Shown here: positions 30,788 through 39,851 of the stretch, one piece after another
How the letters are laid out: each line of letters opens with the position of its first letter
How positions within the stretch are numbered: the stretch's first letter is position 1
NCBI RefSeq assembly: GCF_000002515.2
Contig: NC_006040.1
Location: 744,001 to 808,000 of the forward strand
Direction: 5' to 3'
Length of the DNA: 64,000 nucleotides
From: Kluyveromyces lactis
Taxonomy: Eukaryota > Ascomycota > Saccharomycetes > Saccharomycetales > Saccharomycetaceae
The notes under the pieces: generated by a model
The model's database searches: none
Told to the model about the DNA's origin: nothing
The model's input: the letters and a program-made list of their open reading frames with translations, nothing else
Position numbers and translations under genes: made by a program

Positions 30788-31198
30788 TCAACGACGAATG
30801 TTCTTATCTGGCATACTCCCCCTAATCCCTTTTATTTCGGATTCCAATTCTCTGAATTCATTCCTGTATTGTTCCACTTGTTGTTGTAATTTGTCGTTCA
30901 GCTCAAGCTGTTTATGTAAATGGTATTTTAAGTGCCCAAATTCTTTCAAAGACTTCTTTAAATTAGCCACTTCGATATTCAACTCCTTTATATTCAACTC
31001 TTTGGCTTTGAGTTGAATCATCATGTTTTTTCTTGATAAATAGTCATGTTTCATCAGATCAATTAATTGCTGTAATATTTGGTCCCAGTTTAGTAGTTCA
31101 TTGTCATTTTGAAAGACTTCGGAATCAATAGAGCCATCATTTGTCTCCAGTCTGATCAAATTGGTTAACTCCTGTAGTAGTTCTAAAGTCCTTGTCAT
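30788..31198 (-). CDS. Small coiled-coil protein of unknown function, 136 aa
   Basis: Not recognised. Residues about 40-128 form a nearly unbroken predicted coiled coil with heptad-like leucines (LMKHDYLSRKNMMIQLKAKE, LNIEVANLKKSLKEFG, LHKQLELNDKLQQQVEQ). The N terminus is a short amphipathic helix (LELLQELTNLIRLE). The C-terminal end is basic (PDKNIRR). The size and helical build resemble small subunits of kinetochore, Mediator or vesicle-tether complexes, but no family signature is visible. The start is the ATG at 31198; it is oriented with the upstream GAC1/PIG1 gene. Confidence 0.7.
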   Translation of the reverse strand: MTRTLELLQELTNLIRLETNDGSIDSEVFQNDNELLNWDQILQQLIDLMKHDYLSRKNMMIQLKAKELNIKELNIEVANLKKSLKEFGHLKYHLHKQLELNDKLQQQVEQYRNEFRELESEIKGIRGSMPDKNIRR

Positions 31199-31847
31199 AC
31201 TTTGCGTGGAGTTATATGTTGTAAAGGGGATTGTGCAATCGTTAATTCTATATGTGTTAGCTATTATAGATAGAAGAGTTTATAAAGTGTCACAAAAATT
31301 TTAATGTGTCTGTTTCATAGGTGTGGCATAAAATATATGTAGCACTTGATGAAAAGCGGAACAAAGTGGAAACTGACTAGACCAGAGAACTGAGGCTAGC
31401 CAAAGCGATGAATATGGGATTGACCTTTCAACCCGATCTAATCAAATATGAAGTAAAATGTATCAAAAAATTAGGGAAATTAGAGAGGACAATAAAGAAT
31501 TGAAGTGAACAGAAAATTTATAGGAAAAACAAAAGTCTCCTCTCCGGCAACTTGTATACCCAAAAAGGAATTGAATTCAAATGTATTAAATGTGTAAATG
31601 GTGGTTCATTTCAACCAGATAATGGAAACCTAGGATAGGATTATCGAAAAAAAGACCTGAAAAAAAGTGAGCGACATGCAAAGAAAACGTTGACAGAAAG
31701 AAATCTGTCGAATTGTAAAATATCAGCAAAGGAATTTAATCATCAGAATGATATTTGAAGATAAAAAGTAAAAACCAAAATTGGTGCAAAAATGTATTAT
31801 TAAAAAAGTAAAACTGATGAACAGAAGGCTCACTTTTATTCAAATGT
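31199..31847. other. Intergenic, coiled-coil gene promoter / GAC1 3' region
   Basis: About 650 bases, purine-rich on the plus strand (GAAAA tracts). No gene or clear element is seen. Confidence 0.5.
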
Positions 31848-34094
31848 TCAGCATTTCGAACTTTTCATAGTGTCTAGCTTTGGTGAATCTCTCTTCGAAG
31901 GAATGCAATTCTCAGATGGTAAATTTGAGTTTAGAAAAGCTGGACTACCAGTGGAATTAGTAGTCGAATTAGTATCTGAAGTTGGAACTGTTTCAGTTGT
32001 CATCGATCTATTAGATTTATCACTCGATGATGCAGCAGCGGAGTTCGGATCATAGAAACAGTAGGATTTGATTAACTCGTCGTACTTTGGATCTTTTTGA
32101 TTCAACGGAGTCGTAGTATAATTTGGAGAAACGTTCTTCAATGGTGAAGAGTTGAAAAAATCAGTGTCTTCAGAGAATCTTCTACCCAACTTCGGTGGAA
32201 CTAATTTCGTATGATCTACTGATGATGGTACCGGAGATAGAGAAGCAAATTTATAATTACCGTCAGTCGTAAAGTTATCTGAACTCAAAGATCTCTTCAT
32301 AATGGATGATGACTTCAGCAGCCGGTGGCGATTTGATTTCTTCTTTGATTTTTGCTTCAAATTGGTTATAGCGTCTAATGACACTTGATAGTTTTCGTAA
32401 TTGTTGTTATCGTAATATGTTTCTCCGTTAACATCGTACCTACAACAAAGTTGAATGGTTAAAGGAGAAATCAACGAGTTAAACAAAATCAAGTTCTTCA
32501 CCTTTAGAAAATAAACAAAAGATGATAAATTGATTAGAAATTGAAATTCGTCAACGGTGTCAGTGATTGTACGCTTAAAATTGGCAGTAACATAGTGAAT
32601 ATCTTTCCATCCATTGAAGGAGAACTTGATTTCAATGAACTTTTCAAAACTCAAATTATTCACATAAATTAATCCAGTTAGTTTACCTTGTGATAATTGT
32701 AATGAGTTACATTCGTGAAGCTTGATATTATTACCTTGCAAATATTTTGATAGGTCCTGATTAATGTCCAGCGACGTTGGATAGAATTTTTTAATGTTGG
32801 TACCTTTGAGGATCCAAGATTTGATTTGTATTGGATCCTTTGTAGGTGAAGTGTTAAAATTGAAGTTAAAACCATTTTGGTGATTAATGTTTTCTTTATT
32901 GAAACTGTTGGAGTTGTTGTTAAAGTCATAATCAGTCATCGTATCATTGCTACCATTCATCCTAAATTTGAAACTGTTATGAGAAAAAGTATTTGAGTTA
33001 GAACTTGAACTAGGTACTGAATTCGAATTTGAATTATTATTAGAAGAAAACTTCGAATTGTTCGATGGCATGTAGTGATAATTATTGTTTAGTTGATCAT
33101 TCAAGTAATCTACATCGAAATCTGAATCCGAATCGTCCAAATCATTATCCGAATCAGACAACGAGAATTTTGGAATTGATTTCGATAGGGGTAAGTTCAT
33201 CTTTGAGAGTTGAGTTCCAAACCAAAAAGAGTCAGAAGGATCCAAGTTGCTAACTAAGTTTGATGCGTACGAAGTAGAAGCAGACGAAGCTCTGGAGTTT
33301 GGTGACTCATGATCTAGTGGAGATACTTGAGGAGATGTTTCATTTGAAATCGTAACAGGTTCTCTGGAAGAGTCGAACCTTTTCACTTTAGTTAGTTCAG
33401 AAGCAAATCTTACCGATTTACTTGAAGAAATAGACGATTGACTCGAAGCAGAAGAAAGTTTCAACGAGGATTTCAACTTTCTCATGATAGGTGGATGCGA
33501 AGTTTGTCTGTACAGTTTACCAGTAATAGCAGAACTGGCAGTGGAAGCTACTGGCGCATTGTTAACAGAAAGTGCTGACTTAATCGCCAGTTTTTGACTA
33601 TGGTCCATTTCTATATCAGTCTCTGATCCACCATCACTTGTATCCGAACTTGAATTTTCACTACTCGAACTTGCAGTCTGCGTACTGCTGAGTAGATCGT
33701 ATACGCTTAAATTACTGATACATTTTGTAATATCGTCACCATTATCGTCATTGCTATCATTAGTGTTACTGTTATTTTTGTCGTCATCGTTGTTGTCATT
33801 ATTGTTACTGTTGCTATTGTTACTAAAACTGTCAATACTATGGCCGGCGTTGGAGCAACCATGTGTGATACCGAAACCGGATCTGGGTGTCTCTGGGTAA
33901 GGAACCGTCTTGTTAGAGTTCGAAACTCTACGGTGACGGTTATCCAAGGTGATTGTTTCCACCGAATCGTTCTCCTGGTGAAAGAACCCAGAGCCAAAAC
34001 CCATAGGCCCTGGAGAAGCTGAAGACGATGTAGGTGAAGACAACCAATCACTCACGTTGCTGTGCAACGTGAGTGTAGAATGCGATGAGTCCAT
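31848..34094 (-). CDS. GAC1: Protein phosphatase 1 regulatory subunit, Gac1/Pig1 family
   Basis: A 748-residue glycogen-targeting subunit of PP1 (Glc7), counterpart of the S. cerevisiae ohnologue pair GAC1 (YOR178C) and PIG1 (YLR273C). It carries the PP1-docking RVxF-type motif in KSVRFASELTKVKRFDSS (near residue 227) and a C-terminal-half CBM21 glycogen-binding domain (about 455-590). In the latter I see GLIYVNNLSFEKFIEIKFSFN GWKD at the start and LCCRYDVNGETYYDNNNYENYQV at the end. The remainder is Ser/Asn-rich and disordered. Its neighbours MCM5 and SMD2 match YLR274-275. The ATG at 34094 opens the main exon; an in-frame upstream exon at 34891-34975 is possible (see findings). Confidence 0.92.
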   Translation of the reverse strand: MDSSHSTLTLHSNVSDWLSSPTSSSASPGPMGFGSGFFHQENDSVETITLDNRHRRVSNSNKTVPYPETPRSGFGITHGCSNAGHSIDSFSNNSNSNNNDNNDDDKNNSNTNDSNDDNGDDITKCISNLSVYDLLSSTQTASSSSENSSSDTSDGGSETDIEMDHSQKLAIKSALSVNNAPVASTASSAITGKLYRQTSHPPIMRKLKSSLKLSSASSQSSISSSKSVRFASELTKVKRFDSSREPVTISNETSPQVSPLDHESPNSRASSASTSYASNLVSNLDPSDSFWFGTQLSKMNLPLSKSIPKFSLSDSDNDLDDSDSDFDVDYLNDQLNNNYHYMPSNNSKFSSNNNSNSNSVPSSSSNSNTFSHNSFKFRMNGSNDTMTDYDFNNNSNSFNKENINHQNGFNFNFNTSPTKDPIQIKSWILKGTNIKKFYPTSLDINQDLSKYLQGNNIKLHECNSLQLSQGKLTGLIYVNNLSFEKFIEIKFSFNGWKDIHYVTANFKRTITDTVDEFQFLINLSSFVYFLKVKNLILFNSLISPLTIQLCCRYDVNGETYYDNNNYENYQVSLDAITNLKQKSKKKSNRHRLLKSSSIMKRSLSSDNFTTDGNYKFASLSPVPSSVDHTKLVPPKLGRRFSEDTDFFNSSPLKNVSPNYTTTPLNQKDPKYDELIKSYCFYDPNSAAASSSDKSNRSMTTETVPTSDTNSTTNSTGSPAFLNSNLPSENCIPSKRDSPKLDTMKSSKC

Positions 34095-35910
34095 ATATGC
34101 TATTTGAAGAGGAAAGAAGAAAGAGATGCTTTCAGCAAAGGATAATTGAAATAATAATCAAAACAATGGGGGAGAGGGACTGGGGAAAAAGGGAAGGAAA
34201 AATTAATCAGAAAAAAGGGAATCAAGAAGAGGAAAAAAACAAAGAAAAACCTCACCTGTAAATCTTAACTCTCTATAATCTTTGGGAAACAAACCTTTAG
34301 CGACTTCTATAAAGAACTAACTATTGATAATCTTTTGTTAAACAAACTGAAACAGACTACAGTTGATAAATCTAAATTCCAATAATTTTTTTTTTTAATC
34401 ATGGTTATGTATATATATATTATCATATAAAAACCAATCTCCCAGTATTGTTACAAAAAAGCCTTACAGAAGGGAAATCCCCCCATATATAATAGAAAAT
34501 ATGATTTTTCTCTTTTACTTTTTCATTAGAAGGGTGGGTTGCTGCGACGGTTTCTGAGTGGCAGAACAAACGCATTTGGTGTTCGATAAATTTGATTTTC
34601 CCCAGCCAAAAAACGAGGTCAGAAATGCATGCAGGGAACTATGATACGGAAATAAGAGGGGAACCGAATTAGAGGAATATAGGAAAATAAAGTTAGGAAA
34701 TCAAGAAAATGAAAGGAGGGCAGTAGTCATTCAAGCGTCTATGCGGTTTGTCTGAAACATAGAGTAATAGTGACTGGACATGCGATCAGTTTGACGTCGT
34801 AGCAACTGGTGATATGTGCCGTGGAGGCACCCCCATGGTAAAACTGTTGGGAATATTCACAAGTACAAACAAACATACATACTTACTTACCATAAACTCT
34901 CACAGAGGAACCCGGAAATACGACTGGAGATGCAGCTGGAATGGGGGTTTTTCTTTGAGAGCTAGTTCTAGCCATGGCAATGACTGAATGCTCGATACTG
35001 ACGTTTCAGTGCTGGATTCATCTTACTGGAATGGCTAATAATAAAGCATGGGGTGGCAAGAGCGAGGGATATCTACATGTAAGGCGTGTATGAGCGCGAT
35101 TACTTTCTAGACGTGCGCCTATTTTTTTTCTTGTTTTTCTTTTTTTCTAATTTGCTTTTTCCCCATAGTGTAGTTAACATTAAATCGTATGATATTCTGC
35201 AGGCTGTTCGCACAAGCTCAACACGGGGTTAATAAGGGCGCTAAGCCGGGTGAGTCTAGTGCTGAATCAGATCAGGAACACACTGGGAGAGAGAGAGGGA
35301 GCTGATGATGCGCGGACAAATGAATAACAGACTTGAAATTTTTTACCTAATGCTCAATCAATGATTTCCTAATCCCAAAATCAAAGAAAAATTTTCTGAC
35401 TAGAATGCTTCCATAATTTTTCAATGATTTTGGCGGCTTGAATTGTGATGAATGCATTCAACATTTTTTGCAGTGCGGTTGAAAGCACAGGCAAAGTGAT
35501 TCGTCTGTAGTAATTCTAAGAACATTCTTGTGACATTTACTCTCCACCTTTATATTGTTGTAACAGCTGTTGGTCTGGTGACCGATCATGAGGTTTTTCC
35601 TAGCCGTTTCACTCAGTTCAAGTCGTAGAAAAATTTAGTCGGGATTCAGTCTCCTCTTGCCCCTCTTCACCAATATGGCTGAATACCGGATTTTTTGCAT
35701 CTTTCATTTTTGACCGATTAAAGAACGGCTTGAAAAATCAGTACGCTTGATTTTGCTAGATAGCTAAGTTATCCTGGCTTGGCCTTTTGCCGCTTTTGGT
35801 AAGGTGGCAGGAATTTTTCATTACATTTCAGCGGTTATTCTGTGTAGCGAAGTTTCTCCGATTTCTAAGATCAGAACAAACCACGAAAGCAATGCACCCT
35901 TATTGACTTT

Positions 35911-35920
35911 CCTTATTCGG
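35911..35920 (+). promoter_or_regulatory. Mcm1-like P-box, MCM5 promoter
   Basis: CCTTATTCGG fits the CC-N6-GG frame of Mcm1 sites. MCM5/CDC46 in S. cerevisiae is controlled by Mcm1 through early cell cycle boxes, so the site is plausible, though short and not a full ECB. Confidence 0.35.
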
Positions 35921-35940
35921 TGCAGTTGGTTGTTCGAGCA

Positions 35941-35946
35941 ACGCGT
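35941..35946 (+). promoter_or_regulatory. MCB element (ACGCGT), MCM5 promoter
   Basis: Exact MluI cell-cycle box, bound by MBF (Mbp1-Swi6) for G1/S transcription. It is 327 bases upstream of the MCM5 ATG; a CACGTG lies further downstream near 36004. Confidence 0.55.
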
Positions 35947-36272
35947 CGTCACCTAAATTGAATCCCTCAAGGCAAAAAGAAAACCGCATTTTAACCTTCC
36001 GGGTCACGTGTTGAGAAGTGTTGTTTCATATTTATTTTTCTTTCGGTTCGATCAATTACTTTTCCGTATTAGGTTAAGCGAAGATCAAGCTTTTTTTTTT
36101 TTTGATTTGGAATTTTATTCTGTTTTGAATATCCGGATTCAATCGCGACTTAAATTACAACAAACATCATACATCTTAAAGAGTATCCGTATTACATGTC
36201 TGTGTTTCTAAGTAAACTGCTGAGATAGGTATTATACAATTTCAAGGGCAACAAGTCAATTGAAGACAGGCC

Positions 36273-38513
36273 ATGTCGTTTGATAAACCAGAGATCCATA
36301 CCACTAGAGTGTTGGCAGGTGAAGAACTGTCTTCCAATGAAAATTCAGAGATTATCAAATCTTTTAAGAGTTTCATACTGGAATTCAGACTAGATTCCAA
36401 CTTCGTTTACAGAGAACAACTGAGAAATAACCTGTTGGTTCATAAATACTTCCTTGACGTGAATACGGAGCATCTTATTGGATATAATGAAGATCTATAC
36501 AAAAAATTACAGGATGAACCGATAGATATTATCCCGTTGTTCGAACAAGCAATAACTCAAGTGGCAAAGAGAATTGTTTTGTTATCGCAAGATTCTGATA
36601 TTGATCCAGAGACAGCGTTGTCGAACTTCCCACTATGTCAGCTCATTTTAAATTCCAGTTCTATGGAAATTCCATTAAGAAGTTTGGATTCGGATCACGT
36701 TTCTAAGATCGTCAGAATTACAGGGATCATCATCTCATCCAGTGTCTTGACATCAAGAGCCACTCAGTTATCGCTAATGTGTAGAAGCTGTAAACATATG
36801 ACAACTTTGAAGTTGAACAATTTCCAGAATTTGAATAACAATAACGTCCAGTTACCTCGTGAGTGTCTTGCAGATCGTTCCAACGAAACAGATGAAACAG
36901 CAGCTTCTTGTGGCCCTGACCCATATTTAATCGTACACGAATCGTCACAGTTTATTGACCAACAGTTTTTGAAACTACAAGAATTACCGGAATCCGTGCC
37001 AATTGGTGAATTGCCTAGAAATTTACTAATGACATGTGATAGATATTTGACCAACCAAGTTGTTCCAGGAACAAGAGTTACCATTATTGGTATTTATTCC
37101 ATCTACCAATCCAAGAATAAGAGTATTAATAGTTCTGGAAATAAAGCTGTGGCGATCAGAAACCCTTACGTGAAAGTTATCGGGATCAAACACCTATCAA
37201 ATAATCCGTTAAACAATTCTCTATCTATGTTTTCGGAAAGTGAAGAACAAGAATTTTTGGAGCTTTCCCAACGACCAGATCTATATGAACTTTTCGCCAA
37301 CTCAATTGCTCCCAGTATCTATGGTAACACTGATATCAAGAAAGCCATCGTTTGTCTCCTTATGGGCGGATCGAAGAAATTGTTACCAGATGGTATGAGA
37401 CTAAGAGGTGATATCAACGTGCTACTGCTTGGTGATCCTGGTACTGCAAAATCCCAACTGTTGAAATTTGTGGAAAAAGTTTCTCCGATTTCGGTATATA
37501 CATCTGGTAAAGGTTCTTCTGCAGCTGGTTTGACGGCAAGTGTCCAAAGAGATCCAACTACACGGGAATTTTACCTAGAAGGAGGTGCAATGGTGCTTGC
37601 TGATGGTGGTGTTGTCTGTATTGACGAATTTGACAAGATGAGAGACGAGGACCGTGTTGCCATCCATGAAGCCATGGAACAACAAACTATTTCCATTGCT
37701 AAAGCCGGTATCACTACCGTTTTGAATTCTAGAACTAGTGTCTTAGCTGCAGCAAACCCTGTTTACGGTAGATATGATGATTTGAAATCACCGGGTGAAA
37801 ACATTGATTTCCAAACTACCATCTTGTCCAGATTCGATATGATCTTCATTGTTAAAGATGATCACAATGAAGCTAGAGATATCCAAATTGCGAACCACGT
37901 CATGAACATTCACACAGGAAGAACTCAACAAAACGATCCAAATGATAATTCCAACTCCAACAACGAAATTCCAATAGAAACTATGAAGAGATATGTTAGT
38001 TACTGTAGGTTAAAATGTGCCCCCAGGTTATCTCCTGAAGCAGCCACAAAATTATCTTCTCATTTCATCACTATTAGAAAACAATTACAAGAGTCCGAAA
38101 GACATTCCAATGAGAGGTCTTCCATTCCAATCACAGTTCGTCAATTAGAAGCCATAATTCGTATCACAGAATCTTTAGCTAAATTAGAACTGAATCCAGT
38201 AGCGACCGAAAAACATGTTGATGAAGCCATTAGATTATTCCAAGCTTCTACGATGGATGCTGCCTCTCAGGATCCTATCAACTCCCAGGAAAATGATACA
38301 ACAATGCTCTCACAAATTAGAAGAATCGAATCTGAATTGAAAAGAAGGTTGCCAATAGGATGGTCTACAAGTTACAAAACTTTGCAAAGGGAATTCGTTG
38401 TGAACAAGAAACTTCCCCAATATGCGCTAGATAAGGCGTTATACCTGTTAGAAAGACATGATTCTATTCAACTAAGACATCAAGGTCAGAATATTTATAG
38501 AAGTGGAGTATGA
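36273..38513 (+). CDS. MCM5: Mcm5, subunit of the MCM2-7 replicative helicase
   Basis: 746 residues against 775 in S. cerevisiae Mcm5/Cdc46 (YLR274W). It is part of the hexameric helicase loaded at origins in G1. The N terminus [16 protein letters not shown] matches the family. A zinc-binding region starts with CRSC near residue 170 and includes later Cys near 195-213. The AAA+ core has Walker [13 protein letters not shown] (about 387-398), Walker [11 protein letters not shown] (about 446-455) and the arginine finger [10 protein letters not shown] (about 517-526). A winged-helix C terminus follows from about 660. The start is the ATG at 36273. It is followed by SMD2, as in S. cerevisiae. The identification is secure. 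Confidence 0.98.
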   Translation: MSFDKPEIHTTRVLAGEELSSNENSEIIKSFKSFILEFRLDSNFVYREQLRNNLLVHKYFLDVNTEHLIGYNEDLYKKLQDEPIDIIPLFEQAITQVAKRIVLLSQDSDIDPETALSNFPLCQLILNSSSMEIPLRSLDSDHVSKIVRITGIIISSSVLTSRATQLSLMCRSCKHMTTLKLNNFQNLNNNNVQLPRECLADRSNETDETAASCGPDPYLIVHESSQFIDQQFLKLQELPESVPIGELPRNLLMTCDRYLTNQVVPGTRVTIIGIYSIYQSKNKSINSSGNKAVAIRNPYVKVIGIKHLSNNPLNNSLSMFSESEEQEFLELSQRPDLYELFANSIAPSIYGNTDIKKAIVCLLMGGSKKLLPDGMRLRGDINVLLLGDPGTAKSQLLKFVEKVSPISVYTSGKGSSAAGLTASVQRDPTTREFYLEGGAMVLADGGVVCIDEFDKMRDEDRVAIHEAMEQQTISIAKAGITTVLNSRTSVLAAANPVYGRYDDLKSPGENIDFQTTILSRFDMIFIVKDDHNEARDIQIANHVMNIHTGRTQQNDPNDNSNSNNEIPIETMKRYVSYCRLKCAPRLSPEAATKLSSHFITIRKQLQESERHSNERSSIPITVRQLEAIIRITESLAKLELNPVATEKHVDEAIRLFQASTMDAASQDPINSQENDTTMLSQIRRIESELKRRLPIGWSTSYKTLQREFVVNKKLPQYALDKALYLLERHDSIQLRHQGQNIYRSGV

Positions 38514-38855
38514 AGTTGCAAATGAAATTCAGGAACCCCTCCTTGAACATTGTCTATAACTCATATGTACCACTGTGTATAAGGAATTTCAGCGACTATG
38601 TGTTGATATTTATATAGTGTAAGATTACCCGGATAATGATAATGATAATTGGATAATCCGAAAGAAAACAACTGGATGGTATATTGGGTTTGATGCACAG
38701 GATGAGATGATGAGATGACCAAAGAAGGAACCTCTCATATCATATGGCAATCAGGACAAGTTATCACAAACTTACGAGATTGCAAATATCATAAGCCAAG
38801 GACTTATCTTCAGGATTTGTCTGTTACATATACTAGAAAATTGACCTAAAACACG
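38514..38855. other. Intergenic: MCM5 3' region and SMD2 promoter
   Basis: About 340 bases with a Reb1 site at 38625 and GATGAG repeats near 38702-38718 resembling PAC-type sequence. No gene is seen. Confidence 0.5.
38625..38631 (+). promoter_or_regulatory. Reb1 site (TTACCCG), SMD2 promoter
   Basis: Exact TTACCCG core, 231 bases before the SMD2 ATG and just downstream of MCM5. Reb1 acts both in promoter opening and in roadblock termination of upstream transcripts, so either role fits. Confidence 0.5.
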
Positions 38856-39188
38856 ATGGCCGATACATATATTCCAAAGACAGACCTTTCAAGGTCTGAA
38901 CTATCTAGAGACGAGCTAACACAACTAGAAGAATTCGAAATGAAATATGGACCCATGTCTCTAATCAGGGAATCAATGCTACAGAGGACACCTGTTATAA
39001 TATCACTAAGGAACAATCATAAACTCATAGCTCGTGTGAAATCTTTTGACAAGCACTGTAACATGGTTCTGGAAAACGTTAAAGAAATATGGACAGAGAA
39101 TGTAAATGGTAAGAAGGTTAACAGAGAGCGATTCGTAGCGAAACTCTTTCTTAGAGGGGACTCAGTGATTATAGTGGTAAAGACATGA
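38856..39188 (+). CDS. SMD2: Spliceosomal Sm core protein SmD2
   Basis: 110 residues, the same length as S. cerevisiae SmD2 (YLR275W), a subunit of the heptameric Sm ring on U1, U2, U4 and U5 snRNAs. Sm1 and Sm2 motifs are nearly identical to yeast: [35 protein letters not shown] and [14 protein letters not shown]. The N terminus holds [21 protein letters not shown]. The S. cerevisiae gene has an intron; here the frame is uninterrupted from the ATG at 38856, and I see no branch site, so the intron appears absent. The identification is secure. Confidence 0.98.
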   Translation: MADTYIPKTDLSRSELSRDELTQLEEFEMKYGPMSLIRESMLQRTPVIISLRNNHKLIARVKSFDKHCNMVLENVKEIWTENVNGKKVNRERFVAKLFLRGDSVIIVVKT

Positions 39189-39851
39189 ACCTGTTTTTAT
39201 CATCCCATCAACATCCTTTCTGAAGTCACGTGTACTGATATGTTCGCTGCCACTGAAAGCATCAAGTAAAAGGGTTATAGAGCTAATAATCTGATCAAAT
39301 ATCAGGACAAAGATGCATTAATCTTCTGTGAAGCCTTTACCGCATTGAACCAATGTAACTTTCTGATCTGTGCCCGGATTCTCCCTAGTTTTTATATGTC
39401 GAATTCCAAACGGCGCATACTCAAAATACGTAATTCAAGCTCAAAAGAACCGTTTAATCCTCTATAGAACTAGATATCAATACATAATACGGCTCAAACC
39501 ATACAACCCAATACATCCCTTATTTTACAGCTAAGGGGTTGCCTTACCAAATTCAGTATACTGCTAATCACTATTTTTGCCGTTTTAACGTAACGAATAC
39601 TCAGTTTGGATATTTCACGAATGATATTTCTTCATATTTTTTTTTTTTTTTTTTATTTTTCACTTTCATGAACTCTTTTAAAAAACTAGTCAAATCGCTC
39701 TTTTATATCACAGGGATAAGTCAAAGCGCAAAACCTAACTGAAATACATCAAAACAATCACAGGACAACGTTAGGTACTATTGTCAAAGAGTTATATATT
39801 AAAAAGAGGCGTGTGAAGTGTGCTTTTATTCTATAGCTTTCACAACTGACA
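39189..39851. other. Intergenic: SMD2 3' region and CDC25 promoter
   Basis: About 660 bases with a GTCACGTG site near 39224 and an 18-base T run at 39637-39654. No gene is seen. Confidence 0.55.
39637..39654 (+). repeat. Poly-T run (18), CDC25 promoter
   Basis: Homopolymer of 18 T about 200 bases before the CDC25 ATG; a typical nucleosome-depleting tract. Confidence 0.9.

Larger units (their letters stand above)
34095..36272. other. 2.2 kb divergent region, GAC1/MCM5
   Basis: Long region between divergent starts. It contains a possible 5' exon and intron of the GAC1 gene on the minus strand (34100-34975), T-rich tracts near 35120 and 36091, and MCM5 promoter signals near 35911-36008. No other gene is seen. 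Confidence 0.5.
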
